Source: an uncultured Clostridia bacterium (GTDB taxonomy: Bacteria; Bacillota; Clostridia; Oscillospirales; Ruminococcaceae). Taken from it: 63,592 nt of DNA. A program made the translations under genes and the position numbers. The notes under the pieces are model-generated. The model was given only the letters and a program-made list of their open reading frames with translations, made no database searches and was not told where the DNA came from. Shown here one piece after another: positions 51,141 to 57,741 of the stretch. The stretch covers positions 1 through 63,592 of the forward strand of contig CAMWVP010000004.1 in assembly GCA_947177735.1 (NCBI GenBank), written 5' to 3'. Position 1 is the first letter of the stretch. Each line of letters opens with the position of its first letter.

Positions 51141-51232
51141 GGACACGCCGATCAAGGCGAAGCGTAACGCGATCTGACGCGTGAGTTCGCTTGTTTGAGC
51201 GCGGTGATCGTGTTTTGATCGGCGGCTCCCGG
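51137..51232. repeat. Short inverted-repeat element after the sirtuin gene
   Basis: AAGGACACGCCGATCAAGG at the left and TTTTGATCGGCGGCTCCC at the right form inverted ends similar to the CCGCTGATTAAA family. The TAA of the sirtuin gene falls within the left end. Confidence 0.6.
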
Positions 51233-51250
51233 TACATATAAGGAGAAAAT

Positions 51251-52345
51251 ATGGAAAGTGTACAGACAATTACGTACCAGTGCCCGAACTGTAACGCGGC
51301 ATTGGAGTATGACAACGTGAGCGGAGGGTTCAAGTGCTTCTACTGCGACAGCAGGTTCTCTGACCGCGAGATACGCAACATCTTCAAGCACAACGAGGAG
51401 GAAGTAAACCTCGATACGGCAGTCGAGCCCGAGCTTGACGAAACGCAGGAGCAGATGGAAGAATTCACGGGACAAAGCGCCCTGTACAGCTGCCCGAACT
51501 GCGGCGCTGGCGTTATCTGCGACAGCCTCACATCGTCGACGCGCTGCCACTTCTGCCATACGCCCGTAATACTTTCGGGGCGGCTTTCGGGCGAGTTCAA
51601 GCCGAATATGATAATCCCGTTCTCGAGCACGCGCGAGCGCGCCGAGGAGAAGTTCAAGGAGTACATAAAGGGCAAGTTCCTGCTGCCGAGAGGGTTCAAG
51701 TCCGAAGCGCAGATAAGCAATATCTCGGCGCTGTATGTGCCGTATTGGCTGAAGAGCGGTCTCGCGGACGCGCACCTCACGGCGACGGGCAAGACTATCC
51801 GCACATGGTCGACGGCAAGCCGCCGCTACACGCACACCAAGGTATACCACGTCGAGCGCGACGCGGAGCTCTCGTTCATACGTGTTCCGTGCGACGGATC
51901 CAAGCGCATTGACGACAGTCTTATGGAGAGCATCGAGCCGTTTACGTACAGCGGTCTCAAGCCGTTTTCGATGTCATATCTGTCGGGCTGCGCAGCGGAG
52001 AAGTACGATATTTCCAAAGAGGAGGCTGCGGTGCGCATTGACCAGCGTGTTCTGGAGGCCGCGCAGGAGGAGATACGCAGAATGGCGACCGTCTACACAA
52101 CTCTCGAGAACGTGCAGACTAACTTCGTCTATCGTCAGCAGCAGTATGTTTACGCGCTGCTGCCCGTGTGGTTTCTGAATTACAATTACAAGGGCAAGGA
52201 CTACTCGTTCGCAATGAACGGGCAGACCGAAAAGATGTTCGGAGAGCTCCCCGTCAGCAAGTTCAAAGCATTCCTGTTTGGCGCGGGGATATTCCTTGTT
52301 CTCTGGATAATAGCGTCGTTTTTGGGAGGTATGTGCCTTGATTAA
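51251..52345 (+). CDS. Zinc-ribbon membrane protein
   Basis: This 364-residue protein begins with two zinc-ribbon pairs (CPNCNAALEYDNVSGGFKCFYC and later CPNCGAGVICDSLTSSTRCH, quoted in part) and has a PF-conserved middle domain (YVPYWLKSGLADAHLTATGK) and a C-terminal transmembrane helix (FGAGIFLVLWIIASFLGGMC). It resembles a common clostridial family of membrane-tethered zinc-ribbon proteins adjacent to TPM-domain proteins. It overlaps the TPM gene by 8 bp. Function unknown. Confidence 0.78.
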   Translation: MESVQTITYQCPNCNAALEYDNVSGGFKCFYCDSRFSDREIRNIFKHNEEEVNLDTAVEPELDETQEQMEEFTGQSALYSCPNCGAGVICDSLTSSTRCHFCHTPVILSGRLSGEFKPNMIIPFSSTRERAEEKFKEYIKGKFLLPRGFKSEAQISNISALYVPYWLKSGLADAHLTATGKTIRTWSTASRRYTHTKVYHVERDAELSFIRVPCDGSKRIDDSLMESIEPFTYSGLKPFSMSYLSGCAAEKYDISKEEAAVRIDQRVLEAAQEEIRRMATVYTTLENVQTNFVYRQQQYVYALLPVWFLNYNYKGKDYSFAMNGQTEKMFGELPVSKFKAFLFGAGIFLVLWIIASFLGGMCLD

Positions 52346-53174
52346 GACAAGAAAAGCGTCGGCTTTTATATTGGCGCTGCTGACGTTGATGGCGGCGCTG
52401 CTCGTTTTCGATACGCGCGCCTATGCCGCAAAAGCTACGAAAAGCATAGCTATAGGCGACTTCGACAACAGACTGACCGACCATCAGGAAAATGAGCTGA
52501 GGACGCTTATGCAGGCGGCAGCCGAAGAGACGGGACTGAATATCGGCATAGTTATAACCGGCGATCTTAACGGCAGGAACGACGAGAGCTTTACGAACGA
52601 ATTCGGTTTCTCGGCGTTCGGCGACAGCGATTGGGTCGTGCTTATGCTGTTCAACTCCTACGACCGCCCGGAATATTCGAGATATACCGACGTTATCTCG
52701 CGCCACAGAAAAGCGGACGACAGGCTCAGGCGGTACGACAAGCAGATGTTCGACAACATCTACGCCGTGCTGGAACGCAACGCCTATAAGGACTACAGCG
52801 AGGAGGATATTTATCACCTGTTCGACTACTACGGCGCCTGCAGGGTATTCGTCTCGGACGTGAAAAAGCTCGGCTCGGATTCGTTCGCAACCCGGCTGTG
52901 GGTGCTTATCCAGTACCACACGGGGCAGATACTGCTCGGCGCAGTGATAGCGGCGGTGGTCACGGTTATCATTGTCACCTCGACGGTCAAGGGTTACAAA
53001 AAGGTAAAACCCATCAGCGCGACAAACTACATTGACCGCAGCCGCACGCGCATAACCCGTCAGGTGGATCGATTTATGCGTGAATATACCACCAGCGTCT
53101 CCACAAGCAGCTCGCACAGCGGAGGTCACGGCGGCGGAGGGCACCACAGCTCCAGCCACGGACATCACAGATAA
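52338..53174 (+). CDS. TPM-domain membrane protein
   Basis: This 278-residue protein has a signal peptide (SAFILALLTLMAALLVFDTR), an extracytoplasmic TPM domain (DNRLTDHQENELRTLMQAAA, LNIGIVITGDLNGRNDES, DWVVLMLFNS) and a transmembrane helix at about 195-215. It has a cytoplasmic tail rich in Gly, His and Ser (GGHGGGGHHSSSHGHH). TPM domains act in photosystem or respiratory complex repair in plants and in envelope functions in bacteria. The start is a TTG at 52338, 8 nt after GGAGG, overlapping the upstream gene. A hairpin repeat follows. Confidence 0.78.
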   Translation: MIKTRKASAFILALLTLMAALLVFDTRAYAAKATKSIAIGDFDNRLTDHQENELRTLMQAAAEETGLNIGIVITGDLNGRNDESFTNEFGFSAFGDSDWVVLMLFNSYDRPEYSRYTDVISRHRKADDRLRRYDKQMFDNIYAVLERNAYKDYSEEDIYHLFDYYGACRVFVSDVKKLGSDSFATRLWVLIQYHTGQILLGAVIAAVVTVIIVTSTVKGYKKVKPISATNYIDRSRTRITRQVDRFMREYTTSVSTSSSHSGGHGGGGHHSSSHGHHR

Positions 53175-53199
53175 CGAAACTGCCGATAAAATCGTTTTT

Positions 53200-53265
53200 A
53201 TAAAATTTAAAGCCTTATTTTATGCGGTTTACCCCGCCTCCGGCGGGGTAAACCGCGATTAAATC
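53200..53265 (+). repeat. Dispersed GC-rich hairpin repeat, copy 2
   Basis: The hairpin GCGGTTTACCCCGCC/GGCGGGGTAAACCGC (53223-53255) has AATTTAAAGCCTTATTTTAT on the left and GATTAAATC on the right. It is nearly identical over 58 bp to the repeat between asp23 and fakA at 9.3 kb, in opposite orientation. Here it could serve as a terminator for the TPM operon. Confidence 0.75.
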
Positions 53266-53314
53266 AATTTTTCCATAACTTCCCGCAGTCGGGAATTAGT
53301 ATTCGGGTGAGGAT

Positions 53315-53749
53315 ATGAGGATAGTAATACAAAGAGCGGAGCGCGCGAGCGTGTCCGTTGACGGAATGGTCGTCGGCGCGATCGGAAAGGGCTTTCTGGT
53401 GCTGCTCGGCGTAGGCGCCGAGGACACCGAAGCCGATTGTGAGCGGCTGGCGAAAAAGCTGATAGGACTGCGGATATTCGAGGACGAGAACGGCAAGACC
53501 AACCTCTCGCTCAAGGACGTGAACGGTGAGCTGCTGATAATCTCGCAGTTCACCCTCTATGCCGACTGCCGCAAGGGAAACCGTCCGAACTTCCTTATGG
53601 CGAAGGAGCCCGTGGAGGCGGAGAGACTGTATGAGCTGTTTTGCGGTCTCTGCGCACGGGAGATACCCGTTGTCGAGCGCGGGATATTCGGCGCGGAGAT
53701 GCGCGTGGAGCTCGTCAACGACGGTCCGTTCACGATAATTCTGGAGTGA
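53315..53749 (+). CDS. dtd: D-aminoacyl-tRNA deacylase
   Basis: This enzyme hydrolyses D-aminoacyl-tRNA, preventing D-amino acids from entering protein. The 144-residue protein has MRIVIQRAERASVSVDG, a SQFTLYADCRKGNRPNF motif (catalytic Ser-Gln region) and a C-terminal VELVNDGPFTIILE (the GP motif). The length matches the family exactly. It starts an operon with a SRPBCC-like protein (4 bp downstream) and a cysteine desulfurase. Confidence 0.93.
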   Translation: MRIVIQRAERASVSVDGMVVGAIGKGFLVLLGVGAEDTEADCERLAKKLIGLRIFEDENGKTNLSLKDVNGELLIISQFTLYADCRKGNRPNFLMAKEPVEAERLYELFCGLCAREIPVVERGIFGAEMRVELVNDGPFTIILE

Positions 53750-53753
53750 TGAT

Positions 53754-54146
53754 ATGGCAATTTCAAGCATACGCGCGGAGCTGTCCGCAGACATTGCGGA
53801 CGTGTGGGCGGTGGTCACATCGGCAGACGGCACGTGGAGGAGCGATCTGCGCGAAATAGTCCCGACAGACGATAAGCATTTCGCCGAGATCGACAGGAGC
53901 GGCTTTGAGACGCGCTTTACGGTAACCGCGTTCGAGCCCTGTTCGTTGTATGAATTGGACATCGAAAACGAAAATATGACGGGGCATTGGACGGGAAAAT
54001 TCACCTCCGCGAACGGCAGAACGATAATCGAGTTCACCGAGGATGTGACCCCGAAAAAAGCACTGATGAAGCCGTTTGTCAAGGCGTTTCTGAAACGTCG
54101 GCAGACGGCATATCTGCGTGATCTGAGAAAGGCACTTGAAGAATGA
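53754..54146 (+). CDS. SRPBCC-like hypothetical protein
   Basis: This 130-residue protein resembles the START/SRPBCC helix-grip fold (SIRAELSADIADVWAVVTSA, FTVTAFEPCSLYELDIENEN, EFTEDVTPK, a long C-terminal helix). Members bind hydrophobic ligands; no specific ligand is visible. It lies between dtd and the cysteine desulfurase, overlapping the latter by 4 bp. Confidence 0.72.
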   Translation: MAISSIRAELSADIADVWAVVTSADGTWRSDLREIVPTDDKHFAEIDRSGFETRFTVTAFEPCSLYELDIENENMTGHWTGKFTSANGRTIIEFTEDVTPKKALMKPFVKAFLKRRQTAYLRDLRKALEE

Positions 54147-55288
54147 TCTACCTTGACAACGCGGCGAGCGCGCCCGTGCACCCTAAGGCGCTTGCGGCGG
54201 CTATGCCGTTTCTGACGGACAATTTCGCGAACCCGTCCTCGGCTCATTCATTGGGGCAGGCGGCTGCGCTGGCGATAATGACCGCACGCGAGCAGTGCGC
54301 TGCGGCTCTGGGAGCGCTCCCGGAGGAGATTTTCTTCACGAGCGGCGGCACCGAGAGCGACAACCTTGCGATATTCTCCGCGCTCCGTGCGATGGGCGGC
54401 GGCAAGGTCGTGACTACCGCAATAGAGCACCCTGCCGTTCTGAACGCCTGCAAAGCGGCTCGGCACAGCGTTTGCTCCGTAAGCTCCGAGGGGATCGTAT
54501 CGCCGCGCGATATTGAACGTCTGATCGACGAGGACACCGCGCTGGTCTCCGTAATGACGGCTAACAACGAGATAGGCACGCTCCAGCCGATAGCCGAGAT
54601 CGGCGCGATATGCCGCGAAAAAGGCGTACTGTTCCACACGGACGCCGTACAGGCTGTCGGCAGTACGGAATTGGATATGAGCGACTTACCCGTCGATATG
54701 TTATCGCTGTCGGCGCATAAGATCGGTGGCATAAAAGGCGCAGGGCTGCTGTATGCACGAAGGGGAACGCCGCTTTCGGCAATGCTCCTCGGCGGCGGTC
54801 AGGAGCGCGGAATACGCTCGGGAACCGAGAACGTCGCGGCGATAGCGGCTCTCGGCGCGGCGATGACGGAGATCAGCCGCGATATCCCCGAACGTGTCCG
54901 CAAAGTGTCACGGCTGCGTGACATATTGATGACGGAGCTGGAGAAGATACCCTTTTCGCGCATAAACGGCAGCAGAACCGAGCGCCTTTGCGGCAATGTC
55001 AACGTTTCTTTCCGTGACATCGACGGCGAGGCGCTGGTGATGAGCCTTGACCTTATGGGTGTGTGCTGTTCTACGGCGTCGGCTTGCTCGTCGGGAAAGC
55101 AAAAGCGCTCCCACGTATTGGAAGCGCTGGGAATAAGCGGAGAGTGGCTTGACGGTACTATAAGACTCACCCTCTCGGAGAGCAATACCGAAAGCGAGAT
55201 AACGCGCGTGGCAGCGATTATCGCGGAGTGCGTGGAACGGCAGCGCGCCGCCGTCATCATAGCTTATCCGCATAATACGCCAGAATGA
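54143..55288 (+). CDS. Cysteine desulfurase (NifS/IscS family)
   Basis: This PLP enzyme converts cysteine to alanine and provides sulfur for Fe-S clusters or thiolation of tRNA. The 381-residue protein has IYLDNAASAPVHPKALAAA, the PLP lysine in SLSAHKIGGIKGAGLLY and the catalytic Cys in CSTASACSSGKQKRSHVL. No IscU gene follows, so an SUF or tRNA-thiolation partner elsewhere is likely. Its 3' end overlaps the convergent DUF3810 gene by 32 bp. Confidence 0.9.
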   Translation: MIYLDNAASAPVHPKALAAAMPFLTDNFANPSSAHSLGQAAALAIMTAREQCAAALGALPEEIFFTSGGTESDNLAIFSALRAMGGGKVVTTAIEHPAVLNACKAARHSVCSVSSEGIVSPRDIERLIDEDTALVSVMTANNEIGTLQPIAEIGAICREKGVLFHTDAVQAVGSTELDMSDLPVDMLSLSAHKIGGIKGAGLLYARRGTPLSAMLLGGGQERGIRSGTENVAAIAALGAAMTEISRDIPERVRKVSRLRDILMTELEKIPFSRINGSRTERLCGNVNVSFRDIDGEALVMSLDLMGVCCSTASACSSGKQKRSHVLEALGISGEWLDGTIRLTLSESNTESEITRVAAIIAECVERQRAAVIIAYPHNTPE

Positions 55289-56381
55289 GCTCGGTGACGC
55301 GTCCATAGCTGAACGTGCCCTCGGGAACGCCCTGCACCTTGATGAAGGTATCGTTGACCGCATTCGAGACCTCGGAGACCGTAACGCTGCCGCCGCTGCT
55401 TCCGATTTTTATCGTGAAGATGTGGGAGCTTATGTACTCGTTTTCGGCATTGAAATCGGCGAGCATTCCGTCGGTCAGCAGCGCGTGAGCCTCGCGCCAC
55501 ATATCGTCGTCGTAGGCGAAAAGCGCGTTGGAGCAGTACTTGAACGCCTCCATATATCCCGAGTAGCGGAACTCGGGGTATTCGCTGTTTATGCAGGACA
55601 GAAACGCGAGGAAATTGCACTCGTTCTCAAAGGCTATGCCGCGCGAGTGCGCGCTTTCGTGTGCGGCGGTGTAGGGGATAGAGAAGTCGGGCTGCGCCGT
55701 GTTCACGTTGCACTCCGCAAGGAACGGGTCGTACATTCCCGTAATGTGCGTGTAAGACCACGGCTCGGACAGCATTACGGGCTTCTGCCGCCATATCGGC
55801 GTCCACAGGAACGGATAATCGGCAGTGAGCGCCTTGTAGCCGCTGTTCGTGCGCGAGAGCTCGGTGTAAATGCTCTCGGAAAACCGCATACAGCCGTTCT
55901 CGTCCGTTTCGAGCTCGGCGCGCGCCTCGGCTGCTCCCGCTGCAAGCTCCCTGCACACCGCGAGCAGAAACTCGGGAGACTTCTGCGAGGTGTCCAGCTG
56001 CATTATCTGTTCGATCGGACAGCGATAATAATTTGCACCGTGGCATATCATATACATAAGGCTCGCGAACGACAGCGCCGCACACAATCCGCGCCCCGCC
56101 CCGAGCAGTATCTTTCCGCGCTTGCCCTTGCCTTTCTTTAGCTTCACGATAAGCAGTATGATAAGAAATATCAGCAGCGGCAGCGCAAGCACGATAACAA
56201 GCTCCGTAAGCGATATCGGCAGAAGCGCCGTGACAAATCCGACGGGCACGGTGACGAGCTTAAACAGCCCGCGCGAGCACACGTACTCCGTGAACTGCGG
56301 GAAATAAGGCAGCAGAAAGTACATTGCCGCCGCTAAAACAGCGGGAAAAAATATCCAAACAGCTTTGATTATTTTTTTCAT
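55257..56381 (-). CDS. DUF3810 membrane protein, metallopeptidase-like
   Basis: This 374-residue protein has three N-terminal transmembrane segments (residues 7-25, about 45-85 and about 88-110) and an extracytoplasmic domain with AAHESAHSRGIAFENECNFL, an HExxH-type zinc site. This is the signature of DUF3810, a conserved Firmicutes family thought to be a zinc metalloprotease; no substrate is known. It is a single-gene unit with an AAGGATAAGC leader on the minus strand. Confidence 0.82.
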   Translation of the reverse strand: MKKIIKAVWIFFPAVLAAAMYFLLPYFPQFTEYVCSRGLFKLVTVPVGFVTALLPISLTELVIVLALPLLIFLIILLIVKLKKGKGKRGKILLGAGRGLCAALSFASLMYMICHGANYYRCPIEQIMQLDTSQKSPEFLLAVCRELAAGAAEARAELETDENGCMRFSESIYTELSRTNSGYKALTADYPFLWTPIWRQKPVMLSEPWSYTHITGMYDPFLAECNVNTAQPDFSIPYTAAHESAHSRGIAFENECNFLAFLSCINSEYPEFRYSGYMEAFKYCSNALFAYDDDMWREAHALLTDGMLADFNAENEYISSHIFTIKIGSSGGSVTVSEVSNAVNDTFIKVQGVPEGTFSYGRVTELILAYYADKL

Positions 56382-56478
56382 AGCTTATCCTTTCAAAAAA
56401 CGGTGTGCTTTTTTGTGTACTTTTTACAAAAATATCAAAAAATTATAACATCAAGTTGATTTTGTGCTACAATGTAGT

Positions 56479-56582
56479 TATGGAACCACTGATTAAACGG
56501 CTTTTCCCCGCCTCCGGCGGGGAAAAGCCGATAAAACCGTGCCCCGTAAGCTGAAAAACGGATTAAATCAGCGTTTCCTTAG
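56479..56582. mobile_element. TIR-bounded element with GC-hairpin core
   Basis: This 104-bp element has ends GGAACCACTGATTAAACGG and GGATTAAATCAGCGTTTCC, and core hairpin CTTTTCCCCGCC/GGCGGGGAAAAG (56501-56527), as in the element at 19149-19255. It lies in the 230-bp gap upstream of the next gene. Confidence 0.78.
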
Positions 56583-56611
56583 CAAATTTTCACCAAAAGA
56601 AGGTGCGCAGA

Positions 56612-57196
56612 TTGAGGCTGTCAGAAAACTCGAGCGATTGGCTCTCCGACTATCTTCGAGATATCAAGACCGCTAACAGAGAGCTTGCCGAAAAAAATTT
56701 TAATCCCGACCCCGCGGATGTCATCTGTGACATCTATGTCCTGCCGTCGCATAATCATCAGACGTTCTACGGAAAGCTGACAGCTGATCGCGGCTTTTAT
56801 AAGATCATCTACGCCAAAGCGATACAGAATTCGATGTGGTTTTCCGAGCCGATATATATGTACCGCTTTGAAGAGGCGAAGCGTTTTGAGGATCACCCCA
56901 TGAAAAAGGGGCGGATCATCTGCCGCGCAAAAATGATGGACAAAGCGCTGATAAACCGTCTGCTGATCACGTCGGAAAAGCTCGCCAACAAGCAGTCTCC
57001 GGATGCTGTGATACCCGAGCCGGACAGCGTGTTCACTGCCGTGCGCATTTACGAAAACGGTTCCATCAAGAGGAAGATATTGTATACCGACTCCGAAAAG
57101 CTTGCGTTCCGCGAGGACGCGGAAAAGGGCGACGCTTCCGAATTTCTCGCTAATCTTTATCTGGCAATCGAGAAAATCATTGGTATCGGGGAATAA
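56612..57196 (+). CDS. Hypothetical protein
   Basis: This 194-residue soluble protein (NFNPDPADVICDIYVLPSHN, IYMYRFEEAKRFEDHPMKKG) has no recognisable family. The TTG at 56612 is 6 nt after AGAAGGTG; a GTG at 56603 is the alternative. It is a single gene, followed by a strong terminator, and has no partners. Confidence 0.68.
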   Translation: MRLSENSSDWLSDYLRDIKTANRELAEKNFNPDPADVICDIYVLPSHNHQTFYGKLTADRGFYKIIYAKAIQNSMWFSEPIYMYRFEEAKRFEDHPMKKGRIICRAKMMDKALINRLLITSEKLANKQSPDAVIPEPDSVFTAVRIYENGSIKRKILYTDSEKLAFREDAEKGDASEFLANLYLAIEKIIGIGE

Positions 57197-57204
57197 GTTG
57201 TTGT

Positions 57205-57237
57205 GTTACCGTCCGGCAGATCGGACGGTAACTTTTT
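57205..57237 (+). terminator. Intrinsic terminator
   Basis: An 11-bp stem (57205-57215 with 57222-57232, GTTACCGTCCG arm) is followed by TTTTT. Confidence 0.9.
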
Positions 57238-57320
57238 GTTATATTCCACGCGCTTTTTACGGTCTGTATTGGATTAACCCGGCGTTGCCCACACCCAGCA
57301 TGACCGCAAAGACAAATCCC

Positions 57321-57383
57321 TAGTACTTGGTAAAGTCTAAAGCTTGAATAAGATTGCCAAGTTTTAGGCTGTACCAAGTACTA
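57321..57383. repeat. Miniature palindromic element
   Basis: The 63-bp sequence has 12-bp perfect inverted ends (TAGTACTTGGTA/TACCAAGTACTA) and a second imperfect pair inside (CTTGGTAAAGTCTAAA with GCCAAGTTTTAGG). It is the smallest TIR element in the window and has no other copy here. Apart from this, the terminator at 57205, the promoter at 57477 and the element at 57512, the 545-bp gap holds nothing else. Confidence 0.6.
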
Positions 57384-57476
57384 ATTATATACATTATAAC
57401 CTATTCTGTAAATTATTTCAAGACCCAAATTTCCCTATTTTCACCCTACTTTCACGAAAAATTTTTAAAAAAGGGC

Positions 57477-57505
57477 TTAACATTTCATTTAAAATGTGCT
57501 ATAAT
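57477..57505 (+). promoter_or_regulatory. Promoter of the class A PBP gene
   Basis: TTAACA (57477-57482), a 17-bp spacer and TATAAT (57500-57505). The predicted start near 57512 coincides with the left end of a TIR-bounded element, so the element would form the mRNA leader. Confidence 0.7.
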
Positions 57506-57511
57506 GATTAA

Positions 57512-57684
57512 GGGCAACACCGCACAATTACCGCCCTTCGGGCTTTGTCGGCGATTACTGGCAAATTTTCCGTCATTTTTGCCGAAAACTCCTTGAAATA
57601 CGTCAGTATTACTGCGTCGTTTTCGGCAATCTGCCGAAAAATTTGCTGGCGTAATCGCTCGACAATAATTGTGCGGTGTTGCCC
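57512..57684. mobile_element. TIR-bounded element between promoter and PBP gene
   Basis: This 173-bp element has perfect 19-bp inverted ends (GGGCAACACCGCACAATTA). Its inside is highly palindromic (GGCGATTACTGGCAAATTTT with AAAATTTGCTGGCGTAATCG; GCCGAAAACTCC with GTCGTTTTCGGC). The arm also appears at 30632-30673. It lies downstream of the only good promoter, about 57 bp before the PBP start codon. Confidence 0.82.
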
Positions 57685-57741
57685 ATACGCCATTGGGGAA
57701 AGAGGTTTATAAACAGTCTATCGTTCAAGGGGTGAATAAAA

